NCBI GenBank assembly: GCA_019802505.1
Contig: JAFMOC010000191.1
Span: 248,001 to 312,000 of the forward strand
Reading direction: 5' to 3'
Source of the DNA: Corydoras sp. C115
Lineage: Eukaryota; Chordata; Actinopteri; Siluriformes; Callichthyidae
Length of the DNA: 64,000 nucleotides
The notes beneath the pieces are model-generated. The model searched no databases. It was not told the origin of the DNA and saw nothing but the letters and a program-made list of their open reading frames with translations. The position numbers and the translations under genes are program-made. Shown in pieces: positions 25,601-38,109 of this stretch. Each line of letters begins with the position of its first letter. Within the stretch, counting starts at the first letter, position 1.

Positions 25601-26109
25601 ACTGCGCAACACCCTGTGCAAATTAAAGCTTCCAGCTTTCAACGACTTAAAACATAACGTCATGCTACAAAGTTAAACACCATTCTGAGGTAGCTAAGTC
25701 AGAGAGGGGCAGATGGATCCTGTTTAACTCTGCCAGCAGAACTGCAGGCAGAAGACCAAGCACCTGCACCTGAAAGACTAACAGTCTGAGATGGAGATCG
25801 ATGGAACAATCACTATTGCTCTTCTGCTTGCCAATTGACTCCCGACACAATAGGCAAAACAAATCAGTTGAGGCAAAGCCACAGGGGAAACATCTCTCTA
25901 ATTATTCAGTGACTCCATTCATTGTTTTTGTTGGTAAATTCAAAGGTTTAAGGCTCAAAATGACATGGTCCATGGTTGCTTATCGGGTATTTTGGGAAAT
26001 ATTCCTAAACACAATGTCCATTGCAAGTTCCACTTACTTATTAAATGGACATTGGAATTCTACAGCTTTTATTTTATTTCTTCATTATCTGTTCTGTAAT
26101 AGTGAACCC

Positions 26110-26600
26110 CACTGAATCACTACAGAGCAGGTACTATTAAGGTAGTGGATGATTCTCAGCACTGCAGTAACATTGCATGGTGGTGGTGGTGTTTCACGCT
26201 TGGGGTATTTTTAAACATAGTGTTCAGACACATTAACCGTATCACTTATTGTTTGTTGGCACAGTAACTCATTTGTTGACTCAGTTCGTTTTAGTCATCC
26301 TTTAATCTTTCATCAGTGTTCGAAATTCCAGCAGCGCTGCTGATCCACCCGTACCAGCACGGCACTTATCTCACAGTAGTATCTGAGAACCATCTACCGC
26401 CCAAACAATATCCCAGGCCTGATCGTTGAAAAACAGAGTAAAGTGGAGCCACAGACGGACTGCAGTGTGTAATAGTAGAACTATGAAGTGCATTTTTATG
26501 GGAAGTTGAGCTGATATAACAGACAATGAGTTTAGAAACAAGGCGGTGAACCTAATAAAGTGTTTCACAGAGACGTTTCAGTGACCATATGCCAGTACCG
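26110..26600. repeat. Dispersed repeat of the GCACTGCAGTGACAC type
   Basis: GATGATTCTCAGCACTGCAG, GGTGGTGGTGGTG, and an end with ACTATGAAGTGCATTTTTAT, AGTTGAGCTGATATAAC and CAAGGCGGTG match the consensus order of this family. It is near full length but diverged. Confidence 0.6.
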
Positions 26601-27439
26601 ATCCTGAAACTGATAGTAAAGAATTCTCTCACACGCTTTATTAAGTAGTGCTGAAGAAAGAGGACAGCACGGCCTCCGGTTCTTACATAGTTCAAAACGT
26701 TTATATTACTTGTGAGATTTTCTAACGTCTGCGTTATTTACATACAGACACAAATCAAAGGCAAAATTACAGTTTTCAGGGAGCAGGATTAACCAATAGA
26801 GCGACTGTTTGTTGCTTCAGTGTGGTTGTGGCTTTTATAGTTCCTGTTTTCAGTGGTTTATTATTCTGATCTTGTTTTGCAAACTCAACTCGCTGCAGCC
26901 TGAACAAACACCGCCGCTACAAGAATCCCAGGTTAAATGGTGGGTTGTGTTTACGTTCAATGCTGAAACGATTTCAATGCGGACGTGTTGAGAAGATTCA
27001 CTTTTGTGTTGCCACTGAGGAACACGTGATTGACACGAAGACAGAAAACTTTGAAATGTCCACAATGTACAGACGGTGCTGGAGTGAGGCAGAGACTGTG
27101 AACCGTTATTTAGATACAAGAGCGGGATGAATCGGTCAAAAACAAACAGACGACCACAGAAGGTTATCAAACATGACACCACTGTTAATAGATGATAAGA
27201 GTCAGTGCAACTGTACAAGAAGTCAGCATTTTTCATACGATCACAATGATCAGCCAGCCTTAAAACATCTCAGTTTACTAACCCCTCCACACACACACAC
27301 CTTACTGTACATGTGTTATGACTATGCAACAAGCAACATGCAACCAACATTTTAAACGTTTAGTTTAGAATGTGAACATATGACAAAATAAATAAACGAC
27401 AAAAGTAATGGCACACAGTTCTGAACCACAAAATTCAGG

Positions 27440-27800
27440 TGTCTGATTCAGACCTATGCCATCACGAGCTAATAAAGTGTACGGGGTGTTCGTATGTGTG
27501 GATTGGACACAGCAGTGTAATTTACAGTATAAACACATACACAATTCTTCATCATTGCTTACAAGACGCTGTCTACAGGATACGGAGAGCTGGACATTTT
27601 CAGCAGGAACAGGGAGGTGAATAAAAACTCCAGCAGCACCACTGGGTCTGACCCACTTGTACAACACAACACACCAACACCACACTGATGTCTCTGCAGT
27701 GCTGAGAATCATCAAGTACCCAAATAATACCTGATTTGTGGGAGTCCTGACCTTTAACAACTGAATAAATGGGTCTAACTAAATGCATAGAAAAACACAT
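27440..27800. repeat. Dispersed repeat of the GCACTGCAGTGACAC type
   Basis: AATAAAAACTCCAGCAGCAC, GTCTGACCCACTTGTACAA and CTGCAGTGCTGAGAATCATC followed by AATAATACCTG mark this copy. The overlapping open frames on both strands are repeat shadows. Confidence 0.6.
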
Positions 27801-29359
27801 GGACTTGTCTTATTGTATTTATAATGAAGGAACCCTGGAGGAGTTCATACTGTACTTCATGAGAGGACGCTCACAAAATCATAACACTATAATGAAATAC
27901 TTTGTAGCCTTATGAAGCAGAACATTACAGTATACAGAATCCATGCTTTGTTTTTAGCTTCAGCTTTCGTGACTCGTGTCTGTCTACGATGGAAACGGTT
28001 CAATGAGAGACAGTTACAGTTGCATGCTAGCTCACCGTCAACACCGCACAGCTGCTGACTTCAACAAATCAATACAAGGTCAGAAACAGGAGTTATGCCC
28101 ATGACGCAGTTCTTTAATTCTGTTTCAGGACAAGTTCTGCTGTGTCTGTATAAAAGCCTGAGGGTGACCTGGCAAATCCAAACGGGCCTTGAATAAATGT
28201 TTGCTCACTGACTGGCACCACCTACCTGATCTACAACCCACTACAGAAGCAATTCAGGTCTCAACTTTTCAGGAACAAGCAATTAATCACACAATGGCCT
28301 GATGGTTACCGCAAAACCCGTCTCCCTAATTTGCTAATCGGCAGAGGTCACAATAAGGTTAATGCTTTTCATTCAAGAGCTGCATCAAAAAACAAGCATA
28401 ACTAATTACAGGTTGTGTAATGTTACGCAAATGGCACTTTAAGGAGGAACCTTTTCAGCAGCGTGTGCTTGAAACTCTTATGCTGTTCAGGTAGTTGATC
28501 CTGACCTTGAACGATAATCATATCAGCTATGATTCTGCCAAACAGACCCACTGGAGCGTTTTAACATTGCACACTGATTAAGATTTACAAGGAATGACTA
28601 ATGCCAGAACCCCTATAATGTTTGCGACTGGCTGTGTTCTATTTGAAGAATTTAGTAGAGGCTTTGGGACCAGCTCTCAATTAACAAGTCCACTTAAGCT
28701 GCTGTTTGCATTAGACTTAGCAGATATTGGACTATAAATTGGCAGTAATCAGATGGGCCAATCTGTCAGTGACCAGAAAGCTGAGGATTCACTGCACCCT
28801 GTCTCCAGTTCAAAAGTGCGTAGACAGCAAATATCAGACGACGTGCTTGAAAGGTCATTCTTGGTAATGGCCGGTTCAGGTGGTGAGATCTTTAAAATTC
28901 AGACCAGTTAGGAGCGAAGCCGTAAAGCTGCACCGCACAGAGGTGCACCAGCTCGGCATTCATCTTTGCAGGAACATTACGAGTCAATGCAGCTGTTTTC
29001 AAGCGTTGCAAACAATCCTCGAGACAACAAGAGAAGAAAATGTCAAACGAGGCCGTTTCATCCCCGCGACTACATAAAACATGAAATCTGCCATATACGG
29101 TTATGTAGAGCATAACAAATTGCAAAACGGTGCGATGAAGCAAATCCCTAACAGCTAACAAGTTGAATGAACAGACATCATTTCAGAACTGGTCTCAATC
29201 ATCAGATTCTGTTACTTTTGTAGGTTATTAGTCATAAATACTGATACTATTTACCACTTTACACACAAATGCACTTTCACATCTGCTTCTACACATCACT
29301 GTTAAGCTCCCATCGTTTTGTTGTCTAACTCATGACCAGAAAAAGAAAAAAGGAATAAT

Positions 29360-29760
29360 TGAGGTGGTGGATGATTCTCAGTACTGCAGTGACACTAACA
29401 TGGTGCTAATGTGTTAATTTGTGTTGCAGCACCTTTTCAGATGTACATTTAGAGTATAACACACCACCAACCAGGATTTTTAGCACCATGCTGCCTACAA
29501 AAAGCTGTTGGACTTTTAGGGTATCCACACATATGAGGGCAACATACCTTTACCACAACATCAATGTCACTGAGAGACATCCACTACATAATTAAAACCT
29601 GCTTTATGCTTGGACTTTACAGAAAAAGTAAAGGGGAGTAAAGAATGTCGAGAAACAGATAGGATTACAATTTACAATTGAAAAACCACAAAATGTATCT
29701 ATATGGTAAGTGGAGCTGATAAATGTGTGGAAACAACCATTTGAACCTAATAAAATAGCA
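29360..29760. repeat. Dispersed repeat of the GCACTGCAGTGACAC type
   Basis: GGTGGATGATTCTCAGTACT and GCAGTGACACTAACATGGTG near the start, GAGAAACAGATAGGATTACA and TAAGTGGAGCTGATAAATG near the end. It is in the same orientation as the 26.1 kb copy. Confidence 0.6.
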
Positions 29761-30934
29761 GATGAGTGTATATATAGACATCATAACTACTTGCTATTGT
29801 GTTCAATAAAGTTCCAACATCCGTCCTTGATCTGTTTAATGATCTTGACCTTGTTGCTTCCTCCAAACATATCAATTCATCTTTATGAAGACATAAAACT
29901 AAGGATACTGTGGTTCTGAGTAACATCAGTGCTAAAGAGATAAACAATGAAAGAGGTCAAAACAGCGTCATGAGTCCATACTGTGATGTTCACTACAACA
30001 CATTGAGGTTAATCCTACAAACAGATTTAACCAAAACCTCAAAGACGTCTATACACAAGAAACCGCTTTTCACACACACACAACAAAAAAGGCCCAAATA
30101 CAGCAGCAGATCCGGTTTTAGGGTCTAAAGCAGTCCCGGAAGCTCTTTTGCCTTCTCGCCTTTTTCTCACACATCTTTTGTCATATCATTGAGCCCAACG
30201 CTGGGAAGACATTTTAGTCGACGCCCGAGGCGTTTACACAGCACCCGGGTGTACAGATCAAAACGGACTTTTGGGACCAAACTTACGAAAATCAAAGATA
30301 GCCATTTAGAAATCTAAAAGACTGACTACAAACCGGTCTTCTAAACATAGAACGCAATGAGTCGTGTTTGCGTACGAGGTGACATCTGTGATGAAGAAGC
30401 CAAACTGCGCCCAAGTCACGCAACAAACTGTCACGTACATAATTCGTTCAGGAGCTGCACCTTAAGATTATGTATTTAATAAATGCCATCGTGACTAAAC
30501 GCTCCGAGACGCTTGTGCTTCAAATGCTTACACAAAGTAGTCATACCGCTGCAATCAACAATCTGCAGTGCAACAGTGCAACGCTTACAGTGCACCACAC
30601 TGCCGGCTCGCTGTGCAGAACACTCGCACCCTTCAGATGCCCGTGGGGACGATTTTTTTAAAGACATACTGTAGCATGTTGTGGGATGTGGTTGCATAAT
30701 TTAAAAATGTCTCCTGACTTTGTAGGTCATGCGGAATTGTCGTGAGCACTCCGACACTCTGCTCATGTGTAGTACGATAGCAGGCGATTCACTCAGCTTG
30801 TGTCCTTAATGTCCATTTTATCACCTTCACCCAACATATGCAAACATACATTTGTGGTTCTACAATTACAGACTGTAGTCCATCTGTTTCACTTCTTATT
30901 TTGTCATTTCATTTGACTTTCTGATCTATTGGTC

Positions 30935-31320
30935 AGGAAGCGGTGCTGGTCCAAAGCCAAAAAGATTGTGGAAGACTACAGCCATCCTGACAACAAACTC
31001 TTCACTCTGTTGCCATCAGGACGGCGTTTTCGTCTCCTGAAGGCAAACACTTCCCAACGGCGATTCGGACCCTGAACCAGGACTAAACGGACATAATCAC
31101 ACCCACAACAAATAACATGTAACCCTGCACTGCAATATATGCACTAAAGCACAACCCGCTTTATAATTCCATTTATAATTACCATTATAATTCCAATTGC
31201 ACAGTGTATATACAGAGTTCAATTTTATTTTTATCTTTATTCTTCTATTTTCTTATCCTTTACAAATTAACAATTAAACTTTCTGTGGAGAGGTCAGGTA
31301 AGAATAAACCTGATTCTGAC
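30935..31320 (+). mobile_element. LINE 3' end with reverse-transcriptase C-terminal remnant
   Basis: An in-frame segment at 30941-31075 encodes KAKKIVEDYSHPDNKLF and LLPSGRRFRLLKAN before a stop. This resembles the C-terminus of fish L2/CR1/Rex1-type LINE reverse transcriptases. An AT-rich 3' UTR follows and ends AATAAACCTGATTCTGACT, a typical tail. The element is heavily 5'-truncated and dead. Confidence 0.6.
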
Positions 31321-31760
31321 TCCCTGAGCACCACCACAGAGCAGGTATTATTTGGGTGGTGGATGATTCTCAGCACTACAGTGACACTGTAGAAACCCAC
31401 TCACTGTGTACCGACTACACCACCTTGTAGAAGTAAAATTAAAAACAGTAGCTCATTCGCAGGCCATTATCCCATCTCTTAATTGTTTCTCAGCGCTCAC
31501 AGGGCAGCTGTAGAGGATGCTGGTGGGTGGACTGTTCTTAAGCCAGAACACCGAGGTGTTTAAAAAAAACCCCCAGACACTGCACCGTCACAGCAATGCT
31601 AAACATTTTACCACCCAAATAACACCTGCACTGTGGGGATCCTGATCATTAGGGTTTCAAAAAAAAACATTAAAAATGCACTAACAAAGCATGTGGGGAA
31701 AAACATATGGACTACAGTCTGTAAACGTAGAACTACAAAGACAATCTTCAAAAGTAAGTG
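31318..31760. repeat. Dispersed repeat of the GCACTGCAGTGACAC type
   Basis: GCACCACCACAGAGCAGGTA, GATGATTCTCAGCACTACAG, ATCCTGATCATTAGGG and ACTACAGTCTGTAAACGTAG mark this copy. It abuts the LINE tail directly. Confidence 0.6.
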
Positions 31761-31999
31761 AAGCGGATCTGAGTGCTCATGTCTCATTATTCTCAATATT
31801 ACACTGGTTCTTTGAAATAGATCCAAAGACGCCACAGAAGAACCGTGTCTGCGAAACAAGGCCCTTAAACATGAAAACACACCAACCCAGTTAAACCTAC
31901 AGCTCTTAAACAGCTGCACATCGCTTGATACCTACCACAAACTGCACGAAGGAGACATTTCTGAGTAAAACCGACCATTTTTAAGAAGTTTAAACGCCA

Positions 32000-33500
32000 A
32001 ACTCAAGTGAACGACCCGGCCTGAGTGACGTCATCAAAACTGTTTCTGACTGACTTGTCTGTAAACAAACAAACATTTGGACGAACGACTTGTTCGGTCA
32101 AACTCATTCGAACTAAACTCGCGTTTTCTACCGACTCGTGACTGAATACAAATAAAACGTGCTAAAGGCGATAAACAAGAAAGAAAACGTCGAGCGTTTG
32201 ACTTCTCAACCGTCAATTACGAACGACAGCCGAGGGTTACGTCGAGGTCGCGTTTCAATCCGCGCTCCAATAGCTACGTAGTGTGTGAACCTACGAGTGC
32301 TGACAAGTGACATCGAGCCAACTTTTCGAGTGTCTCGAGAACGAAAGAGGTTGCGATTTAGGACGCAGCCGCGCCAATAACAAACGGGTGTTATTTTTGC
32401 AAAACGGGTAACGTTCCAACAGTTTAGTAGTTGTTTTAAATAAAGTCACCCTAAGTTGCTCTGTGAGGTGACGGGTTACATTATTGTTGTAGCAAGTGGA
32501 CTTAGCAACCTGCTAATTAGACAAAAGCCAAAACTTAGTTAACTTATGTTGGGGATTTGTTTGTTCAGGTCGTGTTAAGTGTGTTTTATAGCTGTATTAT
32601 ATACGTACAACGTGTAATTAAAACAACCACGGTGTTAGAACTGGGCAAACTGAACTCTTAATTACCCCTGAAAGGGTTTGTAGGTGCTAACCGAGGTAGC
32701 CCTGTGGCTAACGTGCTAACAGGCTAACGGGGGGGGGGGTGCTAAGCGTGACCGTGTTTAAAGCCATACCAGCTTCCAGAGGAGCACGCTCGATCGAGCC
32801 CCGCGCCCGACGCCGTGCTGCCTGGATCTGGCAGACTATCTAGTGATCGCCGCGCGATTTGAGACGCGGCCTTCGCCGAACGACACACGCGACGAGCGGC
32901 TGCGATATAAACGGAGAAAAGAGACCGAAATCAGAGAGGATTTAAAATAAAAATAAAAATAAAATAAAAAAGTGCCGCTCACCCCGCTGCTGAACCGCTG
33001 CCTTAATGCCACTCATGTACATTCCATAGACGGAGGTGGAAAAATTGTTGAGCGTAAAAAAAATCCCCCCCAGCAGCACGAAGCGCGATCCTCCCAAACA
33101 CATCCAGTAACTAGAGAAAGGGAAGAAGGCCAGCGACTCGCTGGACCGCAGCCATCGCGCCGTTTAAACAAATCCCATTCCGCCCGTGGAAGGCAGCGCG
33201 CCGCCGGCTCGAACCTACAGCCCGGGTCGAGCCGTCCTCCGCGGGCTGGGCGACAGATAAATCCAGCAGCGTGCGGCGAGCCCGCGTTCTCAACTACCAC
33301 CGCCGACACGTTCGGCCGCGGCTCGGTGTCAGGCTGAGCGCACAGCTCTCCTCCCCGAACAGCAGCACCGCGAGTGAGCGGAGGAGAGGTAGAGAGACAC
33401 TGGAACTAACGGCCGGGAGGAGAGAGAGAGAGAGAGAGAGAGCGCGAGAGCGCAGAGGCACCGCGAAATCCAGGAGGAGAGTCCTGGCGGATCGGGGAGA
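32000..33500 (-). promoter_or_regulatory. CpG-rich block, candidate ZNF609 promoter and noncoding exon 1
   Basis: By eye this has a far higher CpG density than the flanks (strongest at about 32760-33420), with a CRE-like TGACGTCA near 32028, FOX-like TGTAAACA near 32060 and a CCAAT box near 32270. On the minus strand CAGCAGCGGG|GTGAGC gives a credible splice donor, with last exon base 32983. The presumed exon would extend from 32983 to roughly 33.4 kb and contains short upstream ORFs. No coding match is seen. A plus-strand transcript from the same island cannot be excluded. Confidence 0.45.
33419..33443 (+). repeat. AG dinucleotide tract
   Basis: A run of GA units at the right edge of the CpG-rich block. 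Purine runs of this kind are common next to vertebrate promoters. Confidence 0.8.
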
Positions 33501-33566
33501 GGAGACATACAAGACACGGAGAGTGGATTCCACAAAAACTGGATCACTAACACACAAAATCCACGA

Positions 33567-34690
33567 GGGCGGCAGGGAGGCTCAGTGATCAGCACTTTCG
33601 GGGTTCCAGGTTCGAATCCCAAGCTGGGTGGAGTTTCCATGTTCTCCCTGTGTCCATGTGGGTTTCCTCTGGGTTCTCCGGTTTCCTCCCACAGTCCAAA
33701 AACAGGGATCAAGGTCAATTGAGTTCTCCAAATTGCCCCCTATAGAGTGTGTTTGTGTAAGTGAGTGTGTGCCCAGCGATGGATTGGCGCCCTGTCCTGG
33801 GTCTATCTGCCCAGCGCCCGAAACGTTCTCCCCTGGATGGGCATGGGGATGGGGAATCACCCCCCCCCCCACACACCCCACAACCCTAATAGAGGACAAA
33901 GCGGAAGAAAATGGATGGATGGGATTCCCGGTTCGAATCCCAATCTGGGTGGGGTTTCCATGTTCTCCCCATGTCCCCGTGGGTTTCCTCCGGGTTCTCC
34001 GGTTTCCTCCCACAGTCCAAAAACAGGGATCAAGGTCAATTGAGTTCTCCAAATTGCCCCCTATAGAGTGTGTTTGTGTAAGTGAGTGTGTGCCCAGCGA
34101 TGGATTGGCGCCCTGTCCTGGGTCTATCTGCCCAGCGCCCGAAACGTTCTCCCCTGGATGGGCATGGGGATGGGGAATCACCCCCCCCCCCACACACCCC
34201 ACAACCCTAATAGAGGACAAAGCGGAAGAAAATGGATGGATGGGATTCCCGGTTCGAATCCCAATCTGGGTGGGGTTTCCATGTTCTCCCCATGTCCCCG
34301 TGGGTTTCCTCCGGGTTCTCCGGTTTCCTCCCACAGTCCAAAAACAGGGATCAAGGTCAATTGAGTTCTCCAAATTGCCCCATATAGAGTGTGTGTGTGA
34401 GTGAGTGTTTGCCCGGCGATAGATTGGTGCCCTGTCCTGGGTGTATCTGCCCTGCGCCCGAGACATTCTCCCCTGGATGGGCATGGGGAACACCCCCCCC
34501 CCCCCCCCCCCGCAACCCTAATAGGGGACAAAGCGGAAGAAAATGGATAAATGGATGGATGGATGGGATTTCCAGTTCGAATCCCAATCTGGGTGGAGTT
34601 TCCATGTTCTCCCTGTGTCCCTGTGGGTTTCCTCCGGGTTCTCCGGTATCCTCCCACATTCCAAAAACATGGATCAAGGTCAATTGAATT
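33567..34690 (+). repeat. Tandem array of HE1-like SINE units, period about 321 bp
   Basis: The first unit keeps a decayed tRNA-like head (GGCGGCAGGGAGGCTCAGTG) and B box. Units then restart at 33921, 34242 and 34565 with GGGATTCCCGGTTCG or a close variant, so they lack the A-box head. The units starting at 33921 and 34242 are offset by exactly 321 bp, and matching 92-codon frames at 33765-34043 and 34086-34364 translate identically. The last unit breaks off near 34690. ATGGATGG tails sit at every junction. Long open frames on both strands here are repeat shadows, not genes. Confidence 0.88.
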
Positions 34691-34842
34691 GGTATGGATG
34701 GATGAAACTCAACAACATGAACGAGCCAGGTGCCAAAGTGTGAACAAACACAATGAGCAAAACGCTGACCGGCCACTTTGTTACCATATAGGTGCACTTT
34801 GTATTTCTACAAGTTTACGGGGGGGGGGGCTAATCTTTCAGT

Positions 34843-34975
34843 GCACACACACTCACTCACACATACATACTATATGGGGCAATTTAGAGCAGCCAATTCA
34901 CCTTAAATCCATTGTTTTTTGGACTGTGGGAGGAAACCCCCGTGGACATGGGGAGAACATGGAAACTCCGCCCAG
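34843..34975 (-). repeat. HE1-like SINE fragment, inverted
   Basis: CACACACTCACTCACACATA, TATGGGGCAATTTAGAGCA, GGACTGTGGGAGGAAACC and GGGAGAACATGGAAACTCCG are the middle of the SINE in reverse. It lies about 150 bp after the tandem array. Confidence 0.8.
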
Positions 34976-37021
34976 AAAGAAGAAGTGTTTGTTATTTAAC
35001 CGTCAGAGTCCTGCTCGTGTAAACAGAGCAGCCTTTTAGGAAGACATCATCTCCAACTCCAGAGGTGCTGCTCCCGGAATGGTTCTCACCTCATTCTGTG
35101 TTCTAAACTCAATAGGGCTTCTGGGTGTGAAGATCACATATAAGCTACATCCAGCGCCGGCAATTACATCAGGTGCCAAACATCACAGCACAGTCCACTC
35201 CTGCGTGAACTGCATTCTGTGGTGGAGTATTTACAGCAGGTTTATTTACATCGGTCTACAGAGCTTTGTGGCTTTAATGCTCAGTCTGTGACCTTCTTTA
35301 GAGCATCCTCATCATGTGAGGCTCATCATGCCAATGCTTTTTATGCAAAACAAGGTTCCCGATTTAAAGATTTGGGGTTTGAAGTAATTCTCTAGCCTGA
35401 AACAATACGGGTTAAGGGCTCGGGAAAGCCCTGGGTTTTTTTTTGGTGGACTCAGGGATTAATTTGCTCGGTGATGGTCCAACATCCCTGCAGCGGGGAG
35501 CACTGACACGCTACAGACCCTGTAATTTAAATCCAAATTGGAACCCTGATGCACTACGCATTGTGAGGCACCAATAATGCACCATGCAGGTCAGCCCGGT
35601 ACCAGTCCACCTCTAAATACCCCCCTGGTGGATTGGTAGATCAATGTTTGTTCCACATTGTGTCAGTTAATAAAATACAGAGCGCAGACAGAATGTGGCC
35701 GCGGGGCTGTTAACTGCCCAGGTTTGCCCTCCCACCTGTAATCCTAACCTATTTAATCCATCTGATGAAATTCCATTTAGCCTTAACATTTGGGTTTGTT
35801 TAAACCCCATTACAGTGAGGATATGAGTTCACTGTACGGGGTGCAGCGATTGCTGGCGGCTGGTGGAAAGATTTCATCTGCACCTTGTGAAGAATGATCC
35901 GAATTTGTAACAGCATCCAAAAACAACTCATAACCTCCATTAACAATGAGGTAATTCATAAAACTCATAAGGTGCAGACAAACGCAGCGCGGCAAGCGGC
36001 GCAAAACAGATTGTGGCTTGGCAAAGATCTAATAAGAAAGTCACAAGTGCACGCAAGCGCCAATCTGTTATTATTATTTAATCTTTAAGGTGCCGCTTTA
36101 AACGCCCCGCCGTACTAACGACACCCCTCTGGACCGTCTCGCTTTGATGCTCGTTGTCACAATCGGTTATGGAACTCGGACCCAAAGCAGCCGGCCGTCG
36201 ACACGGGAGTATAAGAGCAAAAGCAGTCCTCGGCTCACGCTAAGTGTTTGGGGAGTGGGGGGCTGTCCACATACAAGGGAACTGCTGACTAAGGACAGGA
36301 AGAGCTGCTGTTATTCTGCTCTTCCAGGCCGAACCTGGAGCTTTCTCTGCAGCAGCCCCCTCATTCACACAGTTAACTCCTTCACACAGTGGAATCCTGC
36401 ATTTAACACACCACACTGTTTGTTTAACCAAGCCAGGGAATGCGCTAATAAGAAGTCGGAGACGAAATAGGACATCTTGCCGGTGGAGCTTGCGGCCGAC
36501 CGCGGCGAAGCACGTCCACGGCTCTTAAAGCTGCGGTCAACGGCATTTTTTTTGGGCTTTTGGCTGCTCTCAGTAGGAGTAAGAGGCTCTCCACAGGAGG
36601 CCGAGATGGCCGGCGACTATTAGGTGACCGGAGGCAGGGCTTGTTTCCTTGTTTGTTTCAGATGCATTTCAAACCCCCGCCCGCCCTCCAAACTAATCGA
36701 GCTCTTTGGTGGGCAATAAAATCTGGTCACCTTGATTTCATTCAGTCAGACCGGCGAGCAAATTACGCAGTGACATTTGGAAAGGTCGGCCTTACACCCG
36801 TCCCAATAAACAAATCGAGATGCGTGTGACGGAACATATAAATGGAGCTGCATAGTTTAGTCAACATAATGTAATAAATGATACACAAACAACGTCACTC
36901 CCAAAGTACCGTCACAATGGAATCCAGAAAACAAGTATCGCATTGAGTTATGAAGATTTACGAGTCCACCATCAGGAGAACATTGTCCACAAAGTCTCTG
37001 GTTCTCATTTGTTTACCCCCA

Positions 37022-37372
37022 CCCATCCATCCATCCATCCATTTTCTTACGCTTTATCCTCCACAAGGGTCACAGGGGGATCCCCATGCCCATCCAGAAG
37101 AGAATGTTTCAGGCACTGGGCAGATACACCCAGAACAGGGCGCCAACCCATCGCTGGGCACACACTCACTCACACAGACACACTCTATATGGGGCAATTT
37201 AGAGAACTCAATTGAACTTGATCCATGTTTTTGGACTGTGGGAGGAAACCGGAGAACCCGGAGGAAACCCACGCGGACACGGGGAGAACATGGAAACTCC
37301 ACCCAGATTGGGATTCGAACCGGGAATCCGAAGTGCCGAGAGTCGAACGTGCTAACCACTAAGCCACCCCAC
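37022..37372 (-). mobile_element. HE1-like tRNA SINE, near full length
   Basis: Reading plus, it goes from a CATCCATC tail through CCATGCCCATCCAGAAGAGA and GGGATTCGAACCGGGAATCC (B box in reverse) to GTGCTAACCACTAAGCCACC (A-box head in reverse). No clear target-site duplication was found. Confidence 0.88.
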
Positions 37373-37429
37373 CCACCCACCCCCACATTTTTAAATGACA
37401 CTTACTTCTATTCATAACCTGTACTTTAG

Positions 37430-37640
37430 TGTCCTATACTGTTTACTCTGCCTGGCCACTCAAGAAAGATGGGTTCTCCACTGAGCCTCGGTCCTCACAA
37501 GGTTTCTTCCTTAAAAACAAAAAAATCTAACTCCATCACCAGCGAGGAGGTTTTTTTTTCCGCTGTCAAGAAAACACAAGAACACTGTGAAGCAGCTTTG
37601 GGTCCATGTGCCACTAAAAACATGATCTTAAACGTTAAGG
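37430..37640 (+). repeat. Dispersed repeat, CAAGGTTTCTTCC type
   Basis: TCCTCACAAGGTTTCTTCCT followed later by GTGAAGCAGCTTTGGGTCCA matches a repeat common in ostariophysan fish. A second copy lies at about 59560-59720 in the same orientation. Confidence 0.5.
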
Positions 37641-37702
37641 AAGAAAACATGAAGGGAAATGTCAGAATCCATCACCCATCAGCTTACCAGCCGCATGCAG
37701 TC

Positions 37703-37735
37703 GAGGTTGTTCTGAGGTTGTTCTGAGGTTGTTCT
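37703..37735 (+). repeat. Three perfect 11-bp tandem units
   Basis: GAGGTTGTTCT is repeated three times without change. The context is otherwise unremarkable. Confidence 0.95.
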
Positions 37736-38109
37736 GTAATAAAGACAGAGTTAAAGATGACACCAAGCTGGTCAACAGTCACCTGAAAAAGGTTACTTAT
37801 TAATAAACAAGTGGGTCACAGTATGTACTGTAAAGTACAGGTTCTCATACGTTCACCACTCACACAGTTCTCAAGTGTTGAGATGTTTTCATTATTAAAT
37901 AAATGTGTAGGTTTAACGTTAAAGAAACTGTGCTGCATCAGAGAAAAAGCAGAAATACAGGGAGTCATAGGGGCTTTATAAACATTTAATTATGGTAGGC
38001 AGACTGCACCAGGCTCTCAAACCCAATCCCTCAAGTTTCTAAATAAAATATTTCAGAGTAAAAATGTTCCATTTATTTTATTTTTCTACCACGAGGAAAT
38101 GTTAAATGC

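Larger units (their letters stand above)
19916..32982 (-). other. znf609: Presumed ZNF609 intron 1 (if exon 1 is at 33 kb)
   Basis: It begins upstream of the exon 2 acceptor. It carries one full SINE (22108), Tc1-like scraps, at least four copies of the GCACTGCAGTGACAC repeat and a LINE 3' end. 22.8-26.1 kb shows no recognisable repeat; 22.9-23.5 kb is AT-rich with several TAAT cores and reads like possible regulatory DNA. No coding exon was seen. If exon 1 is further right, the intron continues beyond 33 kb. Confidence 0.55.

Noticed and set aside
32972..33337. 121-codon plus-strand and 98-codon minus-strand frames in the CpG-rich block
   Set aside because: High GC lengthens chance frames on both strands. 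No family match, and the minus frame overlaps the presumed 5' UTR.
33582..34493. 303-codon minus-strand and 258-codon plus-strand open frames
   Set aside because: Both are translations of the tandem HE1-like SINE units. The same peptides recur wherever the SINE occurs (22.2, 37.1, 40.0, 46.3, 49.1 and 62.4 kb), so they are repeat shadows.
33567..34690. CRISPR-like array from regular repeats
   Set aside because: The period is 321 bp with no unique spacers, in a vertebrate genome. It is a tandem SINE array.
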